Source: Roseovarius aestuariivivens
Lineage (GTDB): Bacteria > Pseudomonadota > Alphaproteobacteria > Rhodobacterales > Rhodobacteraceae
Length of the DNA stretch: 64,000 bases
Direction: 5' to 3'
NCBI RefSeq assembly: GCF_004761875.1
Contig: NZ_SJEY01000008.1
Span: forward strand, 62,001-126,000
Numbering within the stretch: position 1 is the first letter of the stretch; every line of letters starts with the position of its first letter. The translations under genes were made by a program, and so were the position numbers. Under the pieces are notes generated by a model that did no database searches, was not told the DNA's origin, and was given only the letters and a program-made list of their open reading frames with translations. Positions 53,069 to 62,177 of this stretch are shown here, one piece after another.

Positions 53069-54217
53069 GTGAATATTCAATCCAGCCGATGGGCGCGGTC
53101 CGTCGCAGTACTGCTTGTGGCGACCATGGTCGCATCCTGCGGCTTTCTTCCCCGTTCAGGCCCCAACAAGCGCGAGATATATGAAGGATCAGTACAACGA
53201 TCTGGCGATGCGTTCGTCGTTACGGTCAACGACCGTGTCACCCGCGCCACCGCTGTGCAACCGACGCTCGGCTTCACTGAAGAATTCAAAAATGCCGGGC
53301 TTGTTGGTTCGGACACGATCCGACCGGGTGATACGCTGGGTCTGACGATCTGGGAGAACGTCGATGACGGTCTTCTGGCCAGCGAAGGCACCAAGCAGAC
53401 GGTCCTCGACGAAGTGCAGGTCGATGGCGCTGGGTTCATTTTTGTGCCCTACGCCGGTCGCATTCGTGCCGCTGGTAACACGCCCGATGCGATCCGCCGC
53501 ATCATCACCAACAAGCTAAGCCCGACGACACCGGATCCGCAGGTCGAGGTGCGCCGCCTGGCGGGGGACGGATCGACGGTCTCGCTGGTGGGTGCAGTTG
53601 GCGCACAAGGCGTCTATGCCATCGAACAGCCGACCCGGACACTGTCCACCATGCTCGCCACGGCGGGCGGCATCGCGATCGAGCCCGAAACGGCCCAGAT
53701 CACCGTGATCCGTGGCGCCATGCGGTCGAAAATCTGGTTCCAGGACCTATACCGGCACCCTGAATTCGACATCGCGCTACGCGGCGGCGATCGCATTCTG
53801 GTCGAAGAAGACACCCGCGCCTTCACCGCGCTCGGTGCTACCGGCGGCCAGGCCCGCGTGCCCTTTCCTTCGCCCACGATCTCGGCGCTCGAGGCCATCG
53901 CGCAGGTGGGCGGCCTTCAGGCCGGTGCGGCGGATCCGACCGGCGTCTTCGTACTGCGCAATGAGCCGGCCGAAATCGCCAATCAGGTGCTTGGTCGCGA
54001 CGATCTTCGTGGCGCGCAACGCCTGGTTTATGTGCTCGATCTGACGCAGCCGAATGGCATGTTCATGGCGCGCGACTTCGCGATACGCGACGACGACACG
54101 ATTTTCGTGACAGAAGCCCCGTTCGCCCAGTGGAGCAAGGTCATCGGTGCGCTGACCGGCACGCTTGGCGCCGTCGGCTCAATCTCGACCGCAGGCGATA
54201 CGCTTAACGGCAACTGA
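53069..54217 (+). CDS. Outer-membrane polysaccharide export lipoprotein (Wza/KpsD-like)
   Basis: A 382-residue protein. A GTG start at 53069 follows GAGGAG and leads into a lipoprotein signal, with the acylated Cys24 in MVASCGF. The poly-export domain is visible in IRPGDTLGLTIWENV and VQVDGAGFIFVPYAGRIRAAG, followed by SLBB-type repeats (VSLVGAVGAQGVYAIEQPTRTLSTMLATAGG). Such proteins form the outer-membrane channel for capsule chains. The stop overlaps the kpsC start by one base. The partner ABC transporter (KpsMT) is not in the window. Confidence 0.9.
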   Translation: MNIQSSRWARSVAVLLVATMVASCGFLPRSGPNKREIYEGSVQRSGDAFVVTVNDRVTRATAVQPTLGFTEEFKNAGLVGSDTIRPGDTLGLTIWENVDDGLLASEGTKQTVLDEVQVDGAGFIFVPYAGRIRAAGNTPDAIRRIITNKLSPTTPDPQVEVRRLAGDGSTVSLVGAVGAQGVYAIEQPTRTLSTMLATAGGIAIEPETAQITVIRGAMRSKIWFQDLYRHPEFDIALRGGDRILVEEDTRAFTALGATGGQARVPFPSPTISALEAIAQVGGLQAGAADPTGVFVLRNEPAEIANQVLGRDDLRGAQRLVYVLDLTQPNGMFMARDFAIRDDDTIFVTEAPFAQWSKVIGALTGTLGAVGSISTAGDTLNGN

Positions 54218-56256
54218 TGCCGGTCCCAGATCCGAAACCACCCGCCGAGCCACGCACGCCTCGGCGGGTGCTTTATTTCAATGCGGGCTTTCTGCGTCAA
54301 AAACGTATCCGGCGGATCATGGAGCTTGCCGGTCTTCCGCTGCGTCTCGGACGGCCCGGCGCCGAAGATGCGATAGCCGTCTGGGGTCGCTCTCCCTATG
54401 CGGTTCGCGGCGAGGCGATGGCGGCGCGCAGCGGGGCAGACCTGATCCGGATCGAAGACGCCTTCTTGCGGTCGCTCTTTCCCGGTCGCGCCGGCGAGCC
54501 GCCGCTTGGCCTTCTGATCGACCGCACAGGCGTGCATTTCGACAGCACTGGCCCGTCCGACCTTGAGACCCTTCTGGCCACACGTCCACTGGACGACACG
54601 CCGCTTCTGGACCGGGCGCGCGCCGGCATCGCCCGCCTGCAAGAGGCGCATCTTACAAAGTATTCCGGAGTCGACCCGCAAACGCCCTGCCCAGAGCCGG
54701 GCTATGTGCTTGTGATCGATCAGACACGCGGCGATGCCTCGGTCATTCATGGCGGCGCGACGGCGGACACATTTCGGGACATGCTGGTCTGTGCGCGCAT
54801 GGAGAACCCCGGCGCGCGCGTATTGATAAAGACACATCCAGAAACGGTGCGGGGCCATCGCAAAGGGTACTTCGGCCCCGATGACGTCTGCGACGGCGTC
54901 GAACTCTGTTCGGATACCGTCAGCCCGTGGACACTCATGGAAGGTGCGATCGGCGTCTACACGGTGACCTCGCAACTTGGCTTTGAAGCGATCTTCGCAG
55001 GCCACAGACCTCAGGTTTTCGGTCAGCCCTTCTATGCCGGGTGGGACCTCACCCAAGACCGCCATCCGCATCCACTGGCGCGCCGGGGCCGCCGCCTGTC
55101 GCGGGCCCAGCTTTTCGCAGCGGCAATGATCCTTTACCCGACATGGTATGATCCATGCCGCGACAGGCTGTGTTCATTCGAGGATGCGATAGCCCATCTC
55201 GAGGCACAGACGCGTGCCTGGCGCGCCGACCACCGCGGGTGGGTGGCGGCGGGGATGCGCCTTTGGAAGCGCGCGCCTCTTCAGAGGGTCTTTGGCCAGC
55301 AAAAAAGGCTGCTCTTTGAAAACGATCCCGCCAAGGCCGACGCGCGCGCCACGCGTACCGGGCGCAGACTCATGATCTGGGCGGGCAAGGCCCCGCCCGG
55401 CCTTTCGGCGACACGGGTCGAGGACGGCTTTCTACGCTCGCGTGGCCTTGGTGCAGCTTTGGTACCCCCTATGTCTCTCGTGACCGACGATCTCGGAATC
55501 TACTATGATCCCCATAAGGAAAGCGGGTTGGAGCGTCTGATCGCAAGCCGCGAAACGCTGCGACCCGATCAGCAAAACCGCGCCGAAGCGTTGATTGCGC
55601 GACTCATCGATCTCGGGCTGAGCAAATACAATTTGGGACTGCCTGCGGCAGAATTGCCATCCGGGCCGCGCCTGCTGGTACCGGGGCAGGTTGAGGATGA
55701 CGCGTCGATCCGCTTGGGCGCGGGCGAGATCTCGACAAATCTTGCGCTTTTGAAAGCCGCCCGCGCAGCCAATCCTGGTGCCACCTTGCTCTACAAGCCC
55801 CATCCGGATGTCGAGGCTGGCCTGCGTAGGGGATCGGTGCCGCAGACCGATCTCGATGCAATCGGCTGCATCGTCTTGCGTGATGTCGATCCCGCGTCCC
55901 TATTGCAGGAGGTCGACGAGCTTTGGACAATGACCTCGCTGATGGGGTTCGAAGCCCTTTTGCGCGGCGTGCGCGTGACCACGACAGGTGCCCCATTTTA
56001 TGCCGGTTGGGGCCTGACGCGGGATCGTGGTGCGCCGCCGCCCCGTCGCCGGGCCCGGCCCTCGCTCGCGGGTCTCGTACATGCGGCGCTTATCGATTAT
56101 CCGCGTTACGTAGATCCCAAGACCGGCCTGCCCTGCCCGGTCGAGGTCGCGCTCGACCGGCTGTCGTCCGGCGACATCCCGCATCCCGGGCGTGCCAATC
56201 GCGCGCTGTCGAAACTGCAGGGAGTTTTCGCATCTTACGCTGGCCTTTGGCGCTAG
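54217..56256 (+). CDS. kpsC: Dual-module capsule beta-Kdo transferase KpsC
   Basis: A 679-residue protein made of two related halves. Each half shows VEDGFLRS/IEDAFLRSLF, a KPHP or KTHPE motif, and a near-repeat of PFYAGWDLTQDR (first half) and PFYAGWGLTRDR (second half) followed by a YPTWYDP/YPRYVDP segment. KpsC-type enzymes use two glycosyltransferase modules to build the alternating poly-Kdo linker. Length matches E. coli KpsC (about 675). The start codon overlaps the stop of the export gene (TGATG), so the products are translationally coupled. Confidence 0.92.
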   Translation: MPVPDPKPPAEPRTPRRVLYFNAGFLRQKRIRRIMELAGLPLRLGRPGAEDAIAVWGRSPYAVRGEAMAARSGADLIRIEDAFLRSLFPGRAGEPPLGLLIDRTGVHFDSTGPSDLETLLATRPLDDTPLLDRARAGIARLQEAHLTKYSGVDPQTPCPEPGYVLVIDQTRGDASVIHGGATADTFRDMLVCARMENPGARVLIKTHPETVRGHRKGYFGPDDVCDGVELCSDTVSPWTLMEGAIGVYTVTSQLGFEAIFAGHRPQVFGQPFYAGWDLTQDRHPHPLARRGRRLSRAQLFAAAMILYPTWYDPCRDRLCSFEDAIAHLEAQTRAWRADHRGWVAAGMRLWKRAPLQRVFGQQKRLLFENDPAKADARATRTGRRLMIWAGKAPPGLSATRVEDGFLRSRGLGAALVPPMSLVTDDLGIYYDPHKESGLERLIASRETLRPDQQNRAEALIARLIDLGLSKYNLGLPAAELPSGPRLLVPGQVEDDASIRLGAGEISTNLALLKAARAANPGATLLYKPHPDVEAGLRRGSVPQTDLDAIGCIVLRDVDPASLLQEVDELWTMTSLMGFEALLRGVRVTTTGAPFYAGWGLTRDRGAPPPRRRARPSLAGLVHAALIDYPRYVDPKTGLPCPVEVALDRLSSGDIPHPGRANRALSKLQGVFASYAGLWR

Positions 56257-56282
56257 AGCTGTCTGGCAAATTCTTGCGATAA

Positions 56283-56306
56283 CTACGCTTCAAAGCGTGG
56301 TTTTTT
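56283..56306 (+). terminator. Terminator after kpsC
   Basis: Stem CTACGCT with AGCGTGG (one G-T wobble), loop TCAA, followed by six T residues. It lies 26 bases after the kpsC stop and should end the capsule transcript before the convergent ribD gene. Confidence 0.75.
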
Positions 56307-56357
56307 ATCGACACCCCGCAGAGTTTTCAGGTTTGGCTCCTCTTGCGTGGTCCGCCT

Positions 56358-57455
56358 TCAGACCCGGCGCCAGACCTGTAGCACATCGCCCCCAAGGGGG
56401 CGCGCCTCCTCCAGACGGAAGCGGGCGGCCTCATCAAGACGGCCAAGGCCAAGGGCGCCGATCGCGGGGCGCCCCTCTGCCCCGATAGCGAGACCTGCAG
56501 TCATCGTCACCAGTACATCCGCAAGATCCTCGGCCAGCAGAGACGCCGCAAGCGCGCCGCCGCCTTCGCAGAAAATGCGCGTTAGGCCCCTTTGTCCCAA
56601 AGCGCTTAGGACTCCCCCCATGTCAAGCTGTCCGGCGCGCAGACCACAGGGCAGAAGAAGCGCCCCCACTCCGCGCCATGCCTCGATGAGCGCAGGGTCG
56701 GCATCAGGACCGTGACAAATCCAGAGCGGCACCTCACGGGCGCTTTGGGCCAGCCTTGACATCAGTGGCAGATCGAGGCGTCGCGACACGACAACGCGGA
56801 CCGGCTGACGGGTTGCACCCATGTCACGCACGGTCAGCAACGGGTCGTCGGCGCGCGCCGTGCCGGCCCCGACCATCACCGCGTCGTGGCGCGCCCGCAT
56901 CGCATGCACCGTGCGGCGCGCCAGCGTGCCGGTGATCCACTGACTGTGACCGCTGGCAGTGGCGATGCGTCCATCAAGCGAGGTTGCAAGCTTCAGCGTC
57001 AGTTCCGGGCGTCCTTGGGTCACGCGCCGAAAGAACCCGGCGTGATCGCACCGGGCCTGGCCTGCCAGAAGCCCGCTCGACACATCCACTCCGGCCGCGC
57101 GCAAGATCGCGAATCCCCCGCCCGACACGCGAGGATCGCTATCCTCCAGCGGGGCCACAACCCGGGCGACCCCGGCCTTGACCAGAGCCTCGGCACAGGG
57201 CGGCGTGGCGCCATGGTGCGAACAGGGCTCGAGGCTGACATAAGCGGTAGCGCCTCGCGCAGCCTCACCCGCCTGCGCAAGAGCGAGGGTTTCGGCGTGA
57301 GGGCGCCCCCCGGGCGCGGTGTGGCCGCGCCCGACTATCCGGCCATCCTTGACAATCACGCAGCCCACAGCAGGGTTGGGCCAGCAGCGGCCCATCCCGC
57401 GCCGGCCCAATGAAAGCGCCAGTCGCAGAAAACGCGCGTCGTCGTGCTGGGTCAC
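56358..57455 (-). CDS. ribD: Bifunctional pyrimidine deaminase/reductase RibD
   Basis: A 365-residue protein with an N-terminal zinc deaminase domain ([11 protein letters not shown], then [16 protein letters not shown]; residues about 45-85) and a C-terminal reductase domain ([25 protein letters not shown]; later [13 protein letters not shown]). It performs the second and third steps of riboflavin synthesis. The start codon overlaps the nrdR stop by four bases, the conserved nrdR-ribD arrangement of proteobacteria. Confidence 0.95.
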   Translation of the reverse strand: MTQHDDARFLRLALSLGRRGMGRCWPNPAVGCVIVKDGRIVGRGHTAPGGRPHAETLALAQAGEAARGATAYVSLEPCSHHGATPPCAEALVKAGVARVVAPLEDSDPRVSGGGFAILRAAGVDVSSGLLAGQARCDHAGFFRRVTQGRPELTLKLATSLDGRIATASGHSQWITGTLARRTVHAMRARHDAVMVGAGTARADDPLLTVRDMGATRQPVRVVVSRRLDLPLMSRLAQSAREVPLWICHGPDADPALIEAWRGVGALLLPCGLRAGQLDMGGVLSALGQRGLTRIFCEGGGALAASLLAEDLADVLVTMTAGLAIGAEGRPAIGALGLGRLDEAARFRLEEARPLGGDVLQVWRRV

Positions 57456-57928
57456 TTGGTGCCAGGCTCTTCCGCCGTGCCGGGCCGCAACTCGCTCACG
57501 AATTTATCGAAATCGTCCGCAGCCTGGAAGTTCTTGTAAACACTGGCAAAACGCACGTAGGCAACGGTATCGATCCGCGCCAGACTTTCCATGACGATTT
57601 CGCCGACGGTTTTGGAAGGGATGTCCGTTTCGCCGAGGGACTCCAGCCTGCGCACGATGCCCGAGATCATCTGCTCGACGCGCTCAGGCTCCACCGGACG
57701 CTTCTGCAGCGCAATCCGGATCGAGCGTTCGAGCTTGTCGCGGTCGAAATCCTCGCGCCGCCCGTTAGACTTCACCACCACAAGATCGCGCAACTGCACG
57801 CGTTCGTAAGTGGTGAAACGCCCACCGCACGCCGGGCAGAACCGCCGGCGACGGATGGACACATGATCCTCCGCAGGGCGGGAATCTTTCACCTGTGTAT
57901 CGATATTTCCGCAAAACGGGCAGCGCAT
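57452..57928 (-). CDS. nrdR: Ribonucleotide reductase regulator NrdR
   Basis: A 158-residue repressor. The N-terminal zinc ribbon MRCPFCGN...[13 protein letters not shown] and the ATP-cone domain ([28 protein letters not shown]) are complete. It represses ribonucleotide reductase genes when dATP is high. A perfect DnaA box lies 54 bases upstream of its start. Confidence 0.97.
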   Translation of the reverse strand: MRCPFCGNIDTQVKDSRPAEDHVSIRRRRFCPACGGRFTTYERVQLRDLVVVKSNGRREDFDRDKLERSIRIALQKRPVEPERVEQMISGIVRRLESLGETDIPSKTVGEIVMESLARIDTVAYVRFASVYKNFQAADDFDKFVSELRPGTAEEPGTK

Positions 57929-57981
57929 CGGCCGTCCCCCTTTTCTTCTCTGCCTCTGTCGGTCATGGGTCTGATGCCCAG

Positions 57982-57990
57982 TTATCCACA
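57982..57990. promoter_or_regulatory. DnaA-box match (TTATCCACA)
   Basis: An exact copy of the consensus DnaA box lies in the 207-base interval between nrdR and the divergent SDR gene, 54 bases upstream of the nrdR start. A single box can be chance, but its position suggests that DnaA could link nrdR expression to replication. Confidence 0.45.
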
Positions 57991-58135
57991 GCCACTATAG
58001 GTCAGCCGCAAGGTTTTGGGTAGAGGGCAAATGACGCCTCTAGATCAAGCGGTGAAAGAGGCCGCGGAACCATTCCGGTAGGCCGTGGTTGGCCCGTTGA
58101 GATATGTTTAATGACACAAAAAGGACACCAAGATC

Positions 58136-58813
58136 ATGGCCAACAAAACACTTTTCATCACCGGGGCGTCGTCCGGCATCGGCGCGGAAACCGCCCGGCA
58201 CGCGATCAAGGCCGGCTGGCGCGTGGCTCTTTTTGCGCGCAGTGAAGACAAGCTGACGGCGCTGGTTGACGAGATGGGCGACGACTTGGCGCTTGCGCTG
58301 CCGGGCGATGTGACCGACATGTCTGCGCTTCAGGCCGCAATGGATCGGACCGCCGAACACTTCGGCGGGATCGACGCGATTTTCGCCAATGCTGGTAAGG
58401 GCTTGGACACCGCCGGTGTCGAGAATGGCGATCCGGAAGAATGGAAAACCATGCTCGATCTGAACATCAACGGGCTGCTTTACACGGTGAAATGCGCCTA
58501 TCCACACCTGCAAAAATCCAAAGGACATGCCGTCTTGACCGGGTCGGTGGCCGGGAAGATCAACCTTTCGGGGTCCATCTACGGAGCATCCAAATGGTTC
58601 GTGCAGGGCTTTGCCGGTAATCTGAGCCAAGAGATGCGCGAATGGGGCGGTCGGTGCACGGTCATTTGTCCGGGCATGGTCGACACGCCGTTCTTCGACA
58701 GCCCGAAGCCGGACAAGCTGAAGCCCGAGGATATCGCCAGCGCGGTGGTGTATGCGCTGGAACAGCCGGAACGCGCGGATGTGCGCGAGATGGTTATTAT
58801 GCCGACGCAATAA
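58136..58813 (+). CDS. SDR-family NAD(P)-dependent oxidoreductase
   Basis: A 225-residue classical SDR. The nucleotide motif TGASSGIGAE (residues about 9-18), ANAGKG (about residue 83), catalytic Ser in TGSVAG and YGASK (Tyr, Lys) are all present. The C-terminal PEDIASAVVYALEQPERADVREMVIMPT is typical of the YdfG-like group that reduces or oxidises 3-hydroxy acids. AAGGAC precedes the ATG. Stop codons of this gene and the convergent yjbQ-type gene are four bases apart. Confidence 0.88.
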   Translation: MANKTLFITGASSGIGAETARHAIKAGWRVALFARSEDKLTALVDEMGDDLALALPGDVTDMSALQAAMDRTAEHFGGIDAIFANAGKGLDTAGVENGDPEEWKTMLDLNINGLLYTVKCAYPHLQKSKGHAVLTGSVAGKINLSGSIYGASKWFVQGFAGNLSQEMREWGGRCTVICPGMVDTPFFDSPKPDKLKPEDIASAVVYALEQPERADVREMVIMPTQ

Positions 58814-58817
58814 AGAC

Positions 58818-59255
58818 TTAGAGGAGATGCGCCGCGACTTTTCTGGTGTGCGGCGCGTCTCTATGCTCAAAGACATAGATGCCCTGCCAGGTGCCCAGCA
58901 CCAGCCGGCCGTCACGGACCGGGATCGACAGGCTGACCGGCATCATTGCGGCCTTGATGTGGGCGGGCATGTCGTCAGGTCCTTCATATGTGTGTTTAAG
59001 ATAGGACATCGACGGGTCGGTCGTGGGTGGCACGAGACGCGCAAAGTAGTTTCTCAGGTCGGTCTGCACCTCGGGATCGGCGTTTTCCTGGATGAGCAAA
59101 CTGGCCGACGTGTGCCGGATGAAGAGCGTCAGCAGTCCGGCGTCAATTTGTACGTTTTGTACAAATTTTTTGACCGCTTTGGTCATTTCGTACAAACCCT
59201 GTCCTCGGGTTTCGATCTGAAATTCGGTCTGATGTGGTCGAGACGTTCCGGGCAA
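58818..59255 (-). CDS. YjbQ/UPF0047 family protein
   Basis: A 145-residue single-domain protein. HTSASLLIQENADPEVQTDLRNYF, the strictly conserved HTYEGPDDMPAHIK and LGTWQGIYVFEHRD identify the family. The conserved His and Glu/Asp residues bind metal in solved structures, and members have been reported to have weak thiamine-phosphate synthase activity. It is probably a stand-alone housekeeping gene; no operon partners are evident. Confidence 0.92.
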   Translation of the reverse strand: MPGTSRPHQTEFQIETRGQGLYEMTKAVKKFVQNVQIDAGLLTLFIRHTSASLLIQENADPEVQTDLRNYFARLVPPTTDPSMSYLKHTYEGPDDMPAHIKAAMMPVSLSIPVRDGRLVLGTWQGIYVFEHRDAPHTRKVAAHLL

Positions 59256-59377
59256 AGCGACGTTCCTTGCAAACTGGGCCTGACTGAAAGAGTAGCGCAG
59301 CGCGCGATACCCTGCAGTGCAGATTTTCGGAAACGCACCGCGCGATTACCTGGCACTCAATATCCAAGGGAAAAGCT

Positions 59378-59917
59378 TTACCCGCCTTTGGCTTCGACTA
59401 GCTGTTTCAGATTTTGCAGACCCGCATCGTAATCGTCAGCGATCCAGCGCTTCATCATCACGCCGAACCAGCGGTTGACGGGACCTGCCCCCATATCGGT
59501 CTGCATGCTCCAAGTGGCGGTGGTCGCGCCATCGGCCTCTTGGAAATCCCAAGACGCCGTCGCCGTTCCCATGTCACCGAAATCCAGCGCGACCTCCACA
59601 TAGTCATCGGGACGCGACTCAGTGATTGTCATGGTGCCCGTACCGACCTGCGGGTTGTCCGAGGCCCAGGACATGCGTGCGCCTTCACCGACCGGATCCG
59701 CGCTGAACTCCAATGATGTGTCGGGGTCACGCGCCAGCCACGGTGACCAGTCCACGGTCGCCTGCAAATCATTGACATGCGGAAACACAGCAGAGGCCGG
59801 CGCGTCGATTACGATGCTGCGCGCCACGGATATTTCGCGCGGCAAAAGCAGACCCACGCCTGCCAGTAGGACGATGGCGACGACGCATCCGATGAAAAGG
59901 CGCTTGATAAACTTCAT
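59378..59917 (-). CDS. SRPBCC (START-like) domain protein with N-terminal membrane anchor
   Basis: A 179-residue protein. A membrane segment at residues about 7-25 (LFIGCVVAIVLLAGVGLLL) is followed by an SRPBCC fold (VARSIVIDAPASAVFPHVNDLQATVDWSPW; YVEVALDFGDMGTATASWDF). Such domains bind hydrophobic ligands. The start at 59917 places the basic MKFIKRLF directly before the anchor; a frame reaching 59992 adds a leader without support. Function unknown. Confidence 0.82.
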   Translation of the reverse strand: MKFIKRLFIGCVVAIVLLAGVGLLLPREISVARSIVIDAPASAVFPHVNDLQATVDWSPWLARDPDTSLEFSADPVGEGARMSWASDNPQVGTGTMTITESRPDDYVEVALDFGDMGTATASWDFQEADGATTATWSMQTDMGAGPVNRWFGVMMKRWIADDYDAGLQNLKQLVEAKGG

Positions 59918-60029
59918 GGGCTGTCTCCCGACGCCACAACGCCGGAAGATTACCGCAAATTCGTCGATCCGGAAAGCGCCTGCGCGAGGCATCGCCCAGG
60001 GCCGGGCCGTGGCTGGCGGGTGGGCCGGT

Positions 60030-60050
60030 GCCGAGCCCTATGGGCTCGGC
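60030..60050. other. Perfect hairpin downstream of rpoD
   Basis: GCCGAGCCC-TAT-GGGCTCGGC is a perfect 9-base stem lying 24 bases past the rpoD stop. It has no T-run on either strand, so it may be a processing or stabilising element at the rpoD 3' end rather than a classical terminator. Confidence 0.45.
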
Positions 60051-60074
60051 GCTCGGGGCGCCCGGCAGGCCGGC

Positions 60075-62063
<1,989 letters not shown>

Positions 62064-62093
62064 GAAGCTCTCCTGCATCTGGTCGGGCGAGGG

Positions 62094-62133
62094 TGATTCG
62101 CTAAAACGAATCAATAGCGCGATCCGGTGATTC
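62094..62133. promoter_or_regulatory. Three GANTC (CcrM) sites upstream of rpoD
   Basis: GATTC (62095-62099), GAATC (62108-62112) and GATTC (62129-62133) fall within 39 bases, 32-70 bases upstream of the rpoD start. The first two form the arms of a perfect 7-base inverted repeat (TGATTCG, CTAAAA, CGAATCA). GANTC is the target of the alphaproteobacterial cell-cycle methyltransferase CcrM. Confidence 0.5.
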
Positions 62134-62177
62134 GCACACCCTTGACCCGGTATTCTTTCACAATTCCTGCGGCTGCG

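Noticed and set aside
59140..59200. Several TTTGTAC/GTACAAA words resembling the palindromes at 10834 and 10875
   Set aside because: They lie inside the conserved YjbQ coding sequence and encode its normal N-terminal helix; none is a full 14-base palindrome.
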